Below, piece by piece: positions 1 through 6,342 of a stretch of DNA of 9,353 nt. Below the pieces are notes generated by a model. That model ran no database searches. It was not told the DNA's origin and was given only the letters and a program-made list of their open reading frames with translations. The DNA is from Sphingomonadales bacterium (GTDB lineage Bacteria; Pseudomonadota; Alphaproteobacteria; Sphingomonadales; Sphingomonadaceae). The DNA lies in assembly GCA_028868335.1 (NCBI GenBank), contig JAGWUU010000119.1, positions 1 through 9,353 on the forward strand, in the 5' to 3' direction. Each line of letters opens with the position of its first letter. The stretch's first letter is position 1. The translations under genes and the position numbers were made by a program.

Positions 1-762
1 GACGAGGCAGGGCTGGGGAACGCCGAACCCGACCTTGCGGCGCACCGACGCGGCGATGACATTGCGGCCCTTGCGCAAGCGCAGCGGATAGGTGGCCATT
101 TGCGTCCACCATGCAGGACCGTCGGACGGTGCGGCGAGCTGCTCGCCATTGAGCCACAGGCTGATGGTCTCGTGCGCCGCGATGCACAGTTCGGCTGGTG
201 CTTCCTGCGCCGAATCGAAGGTCCAGCGGAACATTCGCTCCTGCTCGGCCTTGATCGGCTCGCTGCCGCTGATCCAGTTCAGCCCGGCCGAGCGGTCAGC
301 CGCGGCCACTTGGGTTTCGGCGGCGAGCCACTCGCCCTGCCACGCCGCGAGGCCAGTCTCCCAACCGCCGACGGCGCTTGTCCGCGACGCCTTGCCCGAT
401 GTGGACCAGACTTCGACCTGCCAGACTGCCGACCCGCCGGGCGCGATCGCGGGACCGCCATAGGCGACGTCGAACTGGCGGGGCGACGCCACGCGGCCGC
501 TGTCCCACAGCAGGTCGCCAGCGCCGAGTGCTTCAGTGTTGCGTGCGACCCGAATGCGGTAAGCGGTCTGGCGTCCTTCATTGACTTGCCACGCAAAACG
601 GGGAGCAAGGTCGCCGAGGGCAAGCGGGTTGTCGAGTCCGCAAACGCGAAGGTCGCCGACGGCTGCGGGAGTCACCATTTGAGCCCTTGCCAGTCCGGTT
701 GGGGGGAGCAAGGCTAACGTGCCACCCGCCAGGGCGATCGCTTCGCGTCGGTTGACTCGCAT
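1..762 (-). CDS. GH78 alpha-L-rhamnosidase, N-terminal part (gene runs off the left edge)
   Basis: An open frame of 254 codons runs from ATG 762 to base 1 without a stop, so the C-terminus, including the catalytic (alpha/alpha)6 barrel, lies outside the window. Residues 1-27 look like an export signal: twin arginines (N-R-R-E at 4-7), a hydrophobic run, then an A-R-A end, suggestive of Tat export. The mature start reads like the N-terminal beta-sandwich of bacterial alpha-L-rhamnosidases: a 'DNPLALGDLAPRFAWQV' stretch, 'RQTAYRIRVA', 'LLWDSGRVAS', then 'AVWQVEVW' and 'WQGEWLA'. A second lectin-like beta-sandwich follows ('ISLWLNGEQL', then 'YPLRLRKGRNVIAASV'). The family removes terminal alpha-L-rhamnose from plant glycosides. 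It lies 23 nt behind the GH3 gene on the same strand, so the two are almost surely co-transcribed. The start at 762 is preferred over an in-frame ATG at 768 because GGAGGA (774-769) then sits 6 nt upstream instead of touching the start. The family call rests on recalled motif similarity; the catalytic residues are not visible here. Confidence 0.83.
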   Translation of the reverse strand, partial: MRVNRREAIALAGGTLALLPPTGLARAQMVTPAAVGDLRVCGLDNPLALGDLAPRFAWQVNEGRQTAYRIRVARNTEALGAGDLLWDSGRVASPRQFDVAYGGPAIAPGGSAVWQVEVWSTSGKASRTSAVGGWETGLAAWQGEWLAAETQVAAADRSAGLNWISGSEPIKAEQERMFRWTFDSAQEAPAELCIAAHETISLWLNGEQLAAPSDGPAWWTQMATYPLRLRKGRNVIAASVRRKVGFGVPQPCLV

Positions 763-768
763 GCCCAT

Positions 769-774
769 TCCTCC
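769..774 (-). promoter_or_regulatory. Ribosome binding site of the GH78 gene
   Basis: GGAGGA on the minus strand lies in the 23-nt gap between the GH3 stop and the rhamnosidase start. It is 6 nt from ATG 762 but abuts ATG 768, and so selects the 762 start. A strong independent site here indicates efficient translation of the second gene of the operon. Confidence 0.7.
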
Positions 775-785
775 CGCGCGGTCCG

Positions 786-3017
786 TCACGGCCGCAATTG
801 CCGTCCGGAAATTCGCACTTTTGCCGCAATAACCGGCATGGTCGCCGCGCGGGATAGCTCGACCCTGACTTCGCCGGGCGAAACGACCCAGCGCTGCCTT
901 GCGGCATCGAAGTTGGCCAGGATACGGGGATCGACCGCTATCGTGATTGTCCGGCTTTCTCCGGGCTTCAGTGCGACCCGGCTCCATCCGGCAAGCCGCC
1001 GGGCCTTGCCCGGTAGAGTGATATAGATCTGCGCCACGTCGGTGCCGTCGCGGGCGCCAGTGTTGGTAACGCGGAAGCGCGCCTCAAGCTGGTTGCCACC
1101 GGTTACGACCAGTCGATCGTAACCGAAACGGGTGTAGTTGAGCCCGTAACCGAAGGGATAAAGTGGCGTGAAGCGCTTGCGATCATACCAGCGGTAGCCA
1201 GCGTCGGAGCCTTCGGGATAGTGGATCTCGAATGGCGGCGAATTGGTGTTGATCCCATAGATGGCCCTGTCATCCTTGCTAGGTGGGGGCAGGTTCGATC
1301 CAGGCAGGACCGGATTGGGCAATTGTTCGATCCCTGCTGGGAAGGTCGCTGGCAGGCGGCCCGAGGGATTGACCGTCCCGGCGATGATCGCGGCCAGGGC
1401 ATCGCCGCCGCGTTGGCCAGGATACCAGCCGACCAGAATCGCGGCGACCCGGTCGCGCCAGGGCATCAGCACCGGATTGCCGATCTCGAGCACGGCGATG
1501 GTTCTGGGGTTGGCCGCCGCAACAGCAGCGATCAGGGCGTCGCCTTTTCCGTCGAGCGCGAGGTTGGGGCTATCGAAGGCTTCGCCCTGAAACTTCTCGC
1601 CAAAGACGATTGCCGCATCGGCCTGTCGCGCAGCCTCTACGGCGACGGTAGGATCGCGGCCGTCGACATAGGTGATCTCTCGCCCCGGTAGTGCAGCGCG
1701 CAGCGCCTCGAGCGGGGGCGTGCCGCCAAAGGCCCGACGCCCGAACATCCTTGCTGGCCCCTCGGTGATCGGCTCGACCAGCTTGAACCCGCCGACCGGA
1801 ACCACCTGGCTCGATCCCGCGCCCGAAAGCACGCCGATATCTGCATGGCCGCCAATCACCACGATCCTGCGGACGGCAGATGCGATCGGCAGGATGCCTC
1901 CTTCGTTGCGAAGCAGCACGGTTCCCTGTTCGGCCACCGCTTGCGCAACCTTGCCATTGGCAGCGTAGTCGATCGGCGTCTTGGCGGGCGGAAGTCCATC
2001 GAGGTCGCGGGCATAGAGCGTCCGAAGGATTCGCAAGACGGCTGTATCGACCGCCCGCATCGGCACCCGGCCATTCTTCAGCGCGGCCTCGAGTTCGGTC
2101 GAGAACCAGCGTTTTCTGTCGAGCTTCTGGGCGGATTGCTGGTCAAGACCGGCCAGCAGGCTTTCGGTCGAATGGACCGCGCCCCAGTCGGACATGACAA
2201 AGCCCTTGAAACGCCAGTCGCGGCGCAGGACCTGGTTCAGCAGGAATTCGTTTTCGCAGGCGAACTTGCCGCCAATCAGGTTGTAGGCGCACATCACCGA
2301 TCCGGGATCGCCCTCCTCGATCCCGATCTGGAAGGCGAGCAGGTCGCTTTCGCGGGCTGCGGCCTCGTCGATCACCACATTTCCGCTCGACCGCCCGGTT
2401 TCCTGGTCGTTAAGCGCGAAATGCTTGATCGTCGCAATCATCCGGTTCGACTGGATCCCTGCGATTTCTCGCCCGACCAGCCTTCCGGCCAGCAGCGGGT
2501 CCTCGCCGAGATATTCGAAATTGCGTCCGGCGCGCGGATCGCGGACCAGATTGACCCCGCCCGCCAGCATCACGTTAAACCCCTTGGCGCGCGCCTCGGA
2601 TCCGATCATGCGCCCGCCCTGATAGAGCAGGTCGGGGTTCCATGTCGCCGCGAGCGCGAGGCCGGAGGGCAGGGCAGTGGCGACGTCACCTTTGCGCATG
2701 TCCATCAGATTGCTGACACCGAGGCTGGCGTCGGTCGATACCTGCGGCGGCACGCCCAACGCTTCGTTGCCTGGGACGTAACCGGCCCCGATCGCCAGGT
2801 CTTCAGGGCGCTGCGCCTTGGGCAGCATCAGGGGCATCTCGCCGTTGATCAGCGCGATCTTGTCCGTCAGCGACATCCGGGCGAGCGCGGCGCGCGCCCT
2901 TCCGTCGGCCGCGCCATCCTCGTGCGTCGGCGCGCGCGCATGCAACACGGTCGGCGGGATCGCGGCGGAAGTCAGAACCGCGGCGGCTGCCAGCCAGAAT
3001 TGGACGCGCGTTTTCAT
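786..3017 (-). CDS. Exported GH3 beta-glucosidase-type glycoside hydrolase
   Basis: The 743-residue product hydrolyses terminal beta-linked sugars (probably beta-glucosides, possibly xylosides) with retention. Residues 1-29 form a Sec-type signal peptide (basic start, Ala-rich core, A-R-A end), so the enzyme is periplasmic. The (beta/alpha)8 domain covers about 40-340: 'TDASLGV' (95-101), 'RNFEYLGEDP' (165-174), 'KHF..NDQETGR' (198-209) and the nucleophile motif 'GFVMSDWG' with Asp277. The alpha/beta sandwich spans about 360-560. Glu474 or Glu479 in 'GEKFQGEAFD' sits where the family's acid/base Glu lies, followed by 'NPRTIAVLEIGNPVLMPW'. 'PFGYGLNYT' (621-629) leads into a C-terminal fibronectin-III-like domain (about 645-740). 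Length matches the three-domain family without a PA14 insert. GGGAG (3028-3024) lies 6 nt before the ATG. It is the first gene of an operon with the GH78 rhamnosidase and is divergent from a TetR gene, its probable repressor. Family is certain; exact sugar specificity is not readable. Confidence 0.95.
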   Translation of the reverse strand: MKTRVQFWLAAAAVLTSAAIPPTVLHARAPTHEDGAADGRARAALARMSLTDKIALINGEMPLMLPKAQRPEDLAIGAGYVPGNEALGVPPQVSTDASLGVSNLMDMRKGDVATALPSGLALAATWNPDLLYQGGRMIGSEARAKGFNVMLAGGVNLVRDPRAGRNFEYLGEDPLLAGRLVGREIAGIQSNRMIATIKHFALNDQETGRSSGNVVIDEAAARESDLLAFQIGIEEGDPGSVMCAYNLIGGKFACENEFLLNQVLRRDWRFKGFVMSDWGAVHSTESLLAGLDQQSAQKLDRKRWFSTELEAALKNGRVPMRAVDTAVLRILRTLYARDLDGLPPAKTPIDYAANGKVAQAVAEQGTVLLRNEGGILPIASAVRRIVVIGGHADIGVLSGAGSSQVVPVGGFKLVEPITEGPARMFGRRAFGGTPPLEALRAALPGREITYVDGRDPTVAVEAARQADAAIVFGEKFQGEAFDSPNLALDGKGDALIAAVAAANPRTIAVLEIGNPVLMPWRDRVAAILVGWYPGQRGGDALAAIIAGTVNPSGRLPATFPAGIEQLPNPVLPGSNLPPPSKDDRAIYGINTNSPPFEIHYPEGSDAGYRWYDRKRFTPLYPFGYGLNYTRFGYDRLVVTGGNQLEARFRVTNTGARDGTDVAQIYITLPGKARRLAGWSRVALKPGESRTITIAVDPRILANFDAARQRWVVSPGEVRVELSRAATMPVIAAKVRISGRQLRP

Positions 3018-3089
3018 CTCCGTCTCCCGCTTTCCCCGATGGGAACTCGTGTTCCGTGACGCTGGCTATGCACATCGGCGGACCAAGTC

Positions 3090-3119
3090 AATATATCGCT
3101 CGATACCGTTCGATTAATT
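3090..3119. promoter_or_regulatory. Putative TetR operator in the GH3/tetR divergent spacer (copy 1)
   Basis: The 148-bp spacer between the divergent glycosidase operon and the TetR gene holds a long imperfect palindrome. The arms CAATATATCG (3089-3098) and CGATTAATTG (3111-3120) match at 8 of 10 positions and flank a 12-bp centre. Inside it, TATCG-CT-CGATA (3094-3105) is a shorter perfect inverted repeat. Read on the minus strand, 3119-3090 aligns with 3848-3877 at 20 of 30 positions by hand count, including TCGAACG and the final ATA. Placement between divergent genes, symmetry and a second copy before a neighbouring gene all suggest the binding site of the regulator at 3166-3840. AT-rich bases here may also hold the -10 elements. 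No footprint evidence is available. Confidence 0.5.
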
Positions 3120-3165
3120 GTCGCGGGGCGTTGCCTTGGCTGGTCTGCTGTGAAACAAGGCCGCC

Positions 3166-3840
3166 ATGTCCGGCACCGTCACCAAACCCGCGCAGAAGGC
3201 CCGATCCACCAAGTTGCAAGGCCATGTCCCCAAACGCGGACGGCCCAGCACCGCCCGCGCGCGGGGGATCGACCGGGCGATCATTGACGCGGCGCGCGAG
3301 CAGTTCTTCGCCGAAGGTTTCGACGCGGTGGCGATGGAGCAGGTCGCGGCCAAGGCGCGCGTCTCCAAGGGAACGCTCTATGCTCGTCACCCGTCCAAGG
3401 AGGCGCTGTTCGCGGCGGTGATCCAGGCGTCAGTGCAAGACTGGTCGGACCAGGCATCGGCGTCGGATCATCTACTGACCGACGACATCGAACAGCGCTT
3501 GCGTCACCACGCCCGAACCATCGCCCTGGCGATACAGCAGCCCGACGTGCAAGCGACCCAGCGGCTGATCGTTTCGATCGGGCAGCGCTTTCCTCAGCTG
3601 GCTGGGACGCTCAGCGAGTACGGCTTTCGCTACATCGTCGATCTTGTAGCGGGCGATCTGGCCGCTGCGGCGCGGCGCGACGGCCAGGCGCTGCGCGATC
3701 CGCTCGGAGTCGCCAAGTTGCTCGTTACCAGCATATCGGGACTCCAACTGCAACGGATCGGTGGCAACGACGGCGAATCGATGGAGGCGTTCGCCGACCG
3801 GGTTGTCGATCTGATCCTGGCCGCCCGGTCCGCCTGGTGA
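3166..3840 (+). CDS. TetR/AcrR-family transcriptional regulator (glycosidase side)
   Basis: The 224-residue protein has a basic unstructured extension (1-33, with the 'KRGRPS' motif at 23-28 common before TetR DNA-binding domains). An N-terminal TetR domain follows (about 34-92), with the helix-turn-helix in 'FDAVAMEQVAAKARVS' (52-67) and the recognition-helix stretch 'KGTLYARHPSKEALF' (68-82). The C-terminal helical domain has 'QRLIVSIGQRFPQLAGTL', reminiscent of the AefR-like ligand-binding domains. It is divergent from the GH3-GH78 operon, with an operator-like palindrome between, and codirectional with the small exported gene at 3923. Repression of both, relieved by a glycoside-derived ligand, is the simplest reading but is inferred. 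The start is supported by AAGG (3157-3160), 5 nt upstream, which is only a modest ribosome site. Family assignment is secure; the ligand is unknown. Confidence 0.92.
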   Translation: MSGTVTKPAQKARSTKLQGHVPKRGRPSTARARGIDRAIIDAAREQFFAEGFDAVAMEQVAAKARVSKGTLYARHPSKEALFAAVIQASVQDWSDQASASDHLLTDDIEQRLRHHARTIALAIQQPDVQATQRLIVSIGQRFPQLAGTLSEYGFRYIVDLVAGDLAAAARRDGQALRDPLGVAKLLVTSISGLQLQRIGGNDGESMEAFADRVVDLILAARSAW

Positions 3841-3847
3841 CGGCGCT

Positions 3848-3877
3848 TGTTATTCGAACGATACCGTGTAATAAATA
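3848..3877. promoter_or_regulatory. Putative TetR operator before the small exported gene (copy 2)
   Basis: This stretch, just after the TetR stop and about 46 bp before the next start, aligns with the minus-strand reading of 3119-3090 at 20 of 30 positions. It shares the core TCGAACG-N-TA-N-CG-N-G-NN-ATA and the exact 9-mer CGATACCGT on the plus strand (3859-3867, also 3101-3109). It is weakly palindromic itself, with outer arms TTATT (3850-3854) and AATAA (3870-3874). The same regulator probably controls the glycosidase operon and the small exported gene. The evidence is sequence similarity by eye only. Confidence 0.42.
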
Positions 3878-3886
3878 GCAGGTTCC

Positions 3887-3899
3887 GGTCCCGCGGACC
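3887..3899. repeat. Short perfect inverted repeat in the 5' leader
   Basis: GGTCC-CGC-GGACC forms a perfect 5-bp inverted repeat with a 3-base loop, between operator copy 2 and the ribosome site GAGAGGA (3908-3914) of the small exported gene. It could be a small leader hairpin or a second protein site. In GC-rich DNA it could also be chance. Confidence 0.25.
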
Positions 3900-3922
3900 A
3901 GATTCTTGAGAGGAACTGCCTG

Positions 3923-4246
3923 ATGTCCAAGTTTGTGCTTCTGCTTGCCGCCACACTTTCCGTCGGCGCGCTTTCTGTCCCGGCCGCGGCCGCCGACACG
4001 GCCAATGTGGCCAAGCCGACTGCCGTAGCGCCGAAGTTTTCGACTGCCGGAACGGACATCGGCACATTGCTCGATAACCCGGAAGCCAAGGCGATCGTGG
4101 AAAAGCACATTCCGGGCCTGACCACCAATGATCAGATCGAAATGGCCCGCCCGATGACCCTGAAGGCAATTCAGCAATATGCGCCGGAACAGGTGACGGA
4201 CGAGCGACTGGCGGCGATTGATGTCGACCTAAGCAAACTGAAATAG
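3923..4246 (+). CDS. Small exported protein of unknown function (family shared with the gene at 9189)
   Basis: A 107-residue protein with a clear Sec signal peptide (1-24, hydrophobic core 'FVLLLAATLSVGAL', Ala-rich cleavage end), so a mature periplasmic protein of about 83 residues. It has no transmembrane helix after the signal, no lipobox cysteine and no cysteine at all. The mature part has a flexible Pro/Ala/Thr linker (about 25-43), then 'TDIGTLLDNPEAKAIVEKHIPGL' split over 44-66, a short Met-rich helix region (73-81) and a C-terminal helix 'DERLAAIDVDLSKL' (93-106). I do not recognise a catalytic motif; a small helical accessory or binding domain is the most that can be said. GAGAGGA lies 8 nt upstream of the start. 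It follows the TetR gene by 82 nt with its own operator-like site. The start of a similar protein lies behind the SDR at 9189. Coding is well supported by signal peptide, ribosome site and the paralog. Confidence 0.85.
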   Translation: MSKFVLLLAATLSVGALSVPAAAADTANVAKPTAVAPKFSTAGTDIGTLLDNPEAKAIVEKHIPGLTTNDQIEMARPMTLKAIQQYAPEQVTDERLAAIDVDLSKLK

Positions 4247-4273
4247 CGCTGTCGGCGAAGTCTGGAAATGATC

Positions 4274-4301
4274 GGGGGCCGTACCAGATGGTGCGGCCCC
4301 C
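4274..4301. terminator. Long GC-rich hairpin between convergent genes, probable bidirectional terminator
   Basis: GGGGGCCG (4274-4281) pairs with CGGCCCCC (4294-4301), and the pairing continues inward (T-G wobble, then ACCA with TGGT), giving up to 12-13 bp around a very small loop. It lies 27 nt after the stop of the plus-strand small gene and 23 nt past the stop of the convergent minus-strand gene, the classic place for a shared terminator. There is no run of T on either side (CTTCGC downstream on the plus strand, CGATCATTTCC on the minus), so it is not a textbook intrinsic terminator. Confidence 0.6.
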
Positions 4302-4324
4302 TTCGCATGGAACCGGTCTGTCCA

Positions 4325-5401
4325 TCAGGCTGCTAGAGGTGCGTCGACCGGGGCTTCGGCCGGATATTCCGCCGGGCCGCCAAAATTGTAGGCGGCGTTG
4401 AGCGCGCCGATAAACGCTGGATCGCGCAGCGGATCGCTCGGCGTCCCGATCACGACTCCGCGCGAGCGGACGTCCTTGATCAGCGTGTCGAACACCCGGT
4501 CGAAAGTCAGGTCGTCGGTCCGGTCCATGTTTGTCTTGAGTTCGGCAAAGTCCATGAACACTTCTGCCGACCAATGCACCAGGAAGCGCAATTCATCGGT
4601 GTGATAGCTGGCGATCACCGCATCGCCGGTTCGGACCTGCCAGCCATCGGGATCGCCGGGTTCGCCGTTGAACGTGCTTTCGAAAGCCAGGCCGTGTGGG
4701 TGGCGGCGCTCGACCGGGCCGTTGGCTTCGCCGCGATGGACCAGCATCTCGTTCTGGACCACCACCGCGCGGTTATAGATCGGCGACTTAACGCGGGCAG
4801 GCTTCTCCAGCGGCCCGCTCGGCCAATAGGTGAAGCCGCTGGCCGGATCGTTGCTGAACCAGGTGATGACCTGGGCCATCTTGATCAGGTAGTCCTTGAA
4901 CAGCCCCGAGCGGCCCATGATCGAACACAGCCAGGTCGGCGAGTTCTCATAGCGGATGCCACGGAAGCTGGGGGTATCGAGGTGGCCTGGATCACGGTTG
5001 GCGCAAGGCCCGTTGACATTGAACAACATCATCTGCGGCTTGGCGTATTGCGCGCCCCAGTATTCCTTCGCCTGCGCCAGGAACGCCGCGTTGTAGAATA
5101 CATCGTGAAGCTCAGGATAGAGAGCGGCCGAGTAGTTGCCGAAGAACCCCCGGAAGGTCGGGGTGAGGAACATGTCGAGCGTCGGGCTGAAGCCTTCGGG
5201 GAAGCCGCCGGCAAAGGTCGCGAGCAATTCCTCCGGGCTGGCGAAGTGCTGGGCGAGGATCAGCTTCCAGTCACCACCCGAATGCACCACGTTGAGCATC
5301 CGGCGCTTCTGCTCCTCGGTGAACGGCTTGTCGATTTCACGCGGGGGTGAGGCGGGTTGCAGGATGGCGGACAGTTCGCGGCGGCGGGTTTCATCAAGCA
5401 T
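4325..5401 (-). CDS. Putative non-haem Fe(II)/2-oxoglutarate dioxygenase-like protein
   Basis: A 358-residue soluble protein with no signal peptide. I do not recognise the exact family, but the metal-site layout is suggestive: His140-Leu-Asp142 in 'RDPGHLDTPSFRG' could be the H-x-D pair, His222 in 'EMLVHRGEANGP' the distal His, and Arg232 or Arg233, 10-11 residues later, the usual 2-oxoglutarate-binding Arg. The order and spacing (H-x-D, about 80 residues, H-x10-R) fit a double-stranded beta-helix oxygenase such as phytanoyl-CoA-hydroxylase-like enzymes. The region between is rich in Trp, Tyr and Phe ('WFSNDPASGFTYWP', 181-194), consistent with a hydrophobic substrate pocket. The N-terminal 130 residues are charged and helical-looking and unassigned. 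AGGAG (5412-5408) favours starts at 5401 (6-nt spacing) or 5404 (3 nt); a longer frame to 5449 has no such support. It is divergent from a TetR gene across palindromes and lies next to the monooxygenase cluster, which supports a role in oxidising the same compound. Confidence 0.55.
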   Translation of the reverse strand: MLDETRRRELSAILQPASPPREIDKPFTEEQKRRMLNVVHSGGDWKLILAQHFASPEELLATFAGGFPEGFSPTLDMFLTPTFRGFFGNYSAALYPELHDVFYNAAFLAQAKEYWGAQYAKPQMMLFNVNGPCANRDPGHLDTPSFRGIRYENSPTWLCSIMGRSGLFKDYLIKMAQVITWFSNDPASGFTYWPSGPLEKPARVKSPIYNRAVVVQNEMLVHRGEANGPVERRHPHGLAFESTFNGEPGDPDGWQVRTGDAVIASYHTDELRFLVHWSAEVFMDFAELKTNMDRTDDLTFDRVFDTLIKDVRSRGVVIGTPSDPLRDPAFIGALNAAYNFGGPAEYPAEAPVDAPLAA

Positions 5402-5407
5402 CATGGT

Positions 5408-5412
5408 CTCCT
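5408..5412 (-). promoter_or_regulatory. Ribosome binding site deciding the start of the dioxygenase-like gene
   Basis: AGGAG on the minus strand lies 6 nt before ATG 5401 and 3 nt before the adjacent in-frame ATG 5404. The frame stays open to an ATG at 5449, but the residues added there would be encoded upstream of this site, so the shorter protein is preferred. Confidence 0.65.
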
Positions 5413-5494
5413 GGTCATTCGTCTGCGTTTCGCGGCTGAACGGGCGCAAGTCCGCAGCCTTGCGTCCGTTCGGCAGGGATCCGATTCCCTATTG

Positions 5495-5523
5495 TCGATA
5501 AAAGTTATCGATCTATAACTTTT
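5495..5523. promoter_or_regulatory. Two interlocked palindromes in the dioxygenase/tetR divergent spacer
   Basis: TCGATAA-AAG-TTATCGA (5495-5511) is a perfect inverted repeat with 7-bp arms and a 3-bp centre. Overlapping it, AAAAGTTAT-CGATCT-ATAACTTTT (5500-5523) is a perfect repeat with 9-bp arms and a 6-bp centre. The two share the half GTTAT, so protein bound to one would occlude or cooperate with the other. They form an AT-rich island in a GC-rich spacer of 202 bp (5402-5603) between divergent genes, where both promoters must lie. The likely binder is the adjacent TetR protein. A terminator is less likely because the neighbouring genes point away from it. Otherwise I see nothing in the spacer beyond ribosome sites. 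Confidence 0.5.
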
Positions 5524-5603
5524 TTACAAGCCGCAAATGTTGGCGATCGGTAGCGCAGGGCAGATAGTCTGCTAGCAGCATGAGGAGCCGGGCAGGGGGA
5601 AGC

Positions 5604-6218
5604 ATGACCAAGGGCCGCAGGACAGCAAGCCGGATCCTCGATGCCGCCGAGGCGCGGTTCGCCGCGCGGGGGTTTACCGGCACCTCGCTGCGCGACATCG
5701 CTGCCGAGGCGGAACTGCAGCAGCCCGGCCTCTACAAACACTTCGCCGGCAAGGACGATATCTACCGCAAGGTCTATGAGCGCGCTCTGCTCCCGCTCAC
5801 AATGGCGCTTGATGATGCTTTGGGGCGGGCGCCCAACGATGCCGATTTCGGCAAGCTGACCGATTTGCTGACGGACGTGCTGGTTCGGCATCCCAACATC
5901 CCCAAGCTGCTGCTGCGGGCGTTGCTTGCAGCCGATACCGAACGCGATGAAGTGGCGCTGGCCTGGCTCGAGCGATTGATCGGCTATGGCCGAAGCCTGA
6001 GCGCGATGGCGGGGGTGGATGGTGATAGGGACCGGCTTTCGATCCAGATCGTGGCAACCTTCAACCTGCTGTTCGGCTACTTCTGGACCGCGCCGCTGCT
6101 GGAAAGCCTTACGGGAAAGGACGTCGCCGATCCGCAACTCGTGGCGATCCAGAAGGATCTCCTAACGCGGTTCGTTGCCGCGCTTGGCGGCCCCGGTGCC
6201 GCTTCATCTCCAGCCTGA
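5604..6218 (+). CDS. TetR/AcrR-family transcriptional regulator (monooxygenase side)
   Basis: The 204-residue protein has a TetR DNA-binding domain at about 4-62: 'TASRILDAAEARFAARGF' as helix 1, the helix-turn-helix in 'TSLRDIAAEAELQQPGLY' (27-44), and 'KHFAGKDDIY' (45-54), the usual end of the domain. The C-terminal ligand domain (about 70-195) is all-helical, with a hydrophobic 'VATFNLLFGYFW' segment that could line a pocket for a hydrophobic ligand; no specific subfamily is evident. ATG 5604 is chosen over ATG 5580 because AGGGGG (5594-5599) precedes it by 4 nt while nothing comparable precedes 5580. It lies 124 bp before the Baeyer-Villiger monooxygenase gene on the same strand and is divergent from the dioxygenase-like gene. 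Palindromes in both control regions make it the probable repressor of both. Confidence 0.92.
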   Translation: MTKGRRTASRILDAAEARFAARGFTGTSLRDIAAEAELQQPGLYKHFAGKDDIYRKVYERALLPLTMALDDALGRAPNDADFGKLTDLLTDVLVRHPNIPKLLLRALLAADTERDEVALAWLERLIGYGRSLSAMAGVDGDRDRLSIQIVATFNLLFGYFWTAPLLESLTGKDVADPQLVAIQKDLLTRFVAALGGPGAASSPA

Positions 6219-6246
6219 CCAGTAGGTCACAGCCCTTGTGCAATCG

Positions 6247-6276
6247 TTGCGTTATATGTAAGTGGATACTTACTAT
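6247..6276 (+). promoter_or_regulatory. Possible promoter of the monooxygenase gene
   Basis: TTGCGT (6247-6252) and TACTAT (6271-6276) are 18 bp apart and could be sigma-70-type -35 and -10 elements. The match to consensus is moderate. It is interesting mainly because the operator palindrome covers the whole interval, which would allow simple steric repression. Confidence 0.3.
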
Positions 6277-6281
6277 ATAAC
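6251..6281. promoter_or_regulatory. TetR-type operator before the Baeyer-Villiger monooxygenase gene
   Basis: A 31-bp palindrome with an inner perfect pair GTAAGT (6258-6263) and ACTTAC (6268-6273) around GGAT, and an outer perfect pair GTTATAT (6251-6257) and ATATAAC (6275-6281). A single extra T at 6274 is the only asymmetry, giving 13-bp arms in total. Such length and symmetry are typical of TetR-family operators. It lies 33 bp after the TetR stop and 61 bp before the monooxygenase start, in the only AT-rich stretch of the gap. The GTG at 6262 that could extend the monooxygenase frame falls inside it. Confidence 0.68.
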
Positions 6282-6331
6282 GAATGTGATTCGCGCTGGG
6301 GCCCCGTTTGGCCGCCATGAAGCGCCGGCAG

Positions 6332-6336
6332 AGGAG
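6332..6336 (+). promoter_or_regulatory. Ribosome binding site deciding the monooxygenase start
   Basis: AGGAG lies 6 nt before ATG 6343. The frame is open further upstream to a GTG at 6262, but that codon sits within the operator palindrome and has no ribosome site, so the 647-residue product is preferred. Confidence 0.75.
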
Positions 6337-6342
6337 TGTGTG

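Noticed and set aside
92..717. Overlapping plus-strand frames of 123 and 205 codons opposite the rhamnosidase
   Set aside because: The minus-strand frame reads as a GH78 N-terminus with signal peptide and ribosome site, so these are mirror frames.
1845..3059. 404-codon open frame on the plus strand opposite the GH3 gene
   Set aside because: It lies fully antisense to a gene with intact catalytic motifs, has no domain, and reflects the lack of stops in GC-rich codon-biased DNA.
3630..4574. 314-codon minus-strand frame spanning the end of tetR, the small exported gene and part of the dioxygenase-like gene
   Set aside because: It overlaps three better-supported genes and two regulatory sites and has a low-complexity Arg/Ser/Pro-rich product.
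4574..5350. 258-codon plus-strand frame opposite the dioxygenase-like gene
   Set aside because: The minus-strand frame has the ribosome site, the conserved-looking H-x-D/H-x10-R layout and sensible codon use; this one has none of these.
6262..6342. 27-residue N-terminal extension of the monooxygenase from GTG 6262
   Set aside because: The GTG lies inside the operator palindrome and lacks a ribosome site, whereas AGGAG is well placed before ATG 6343.
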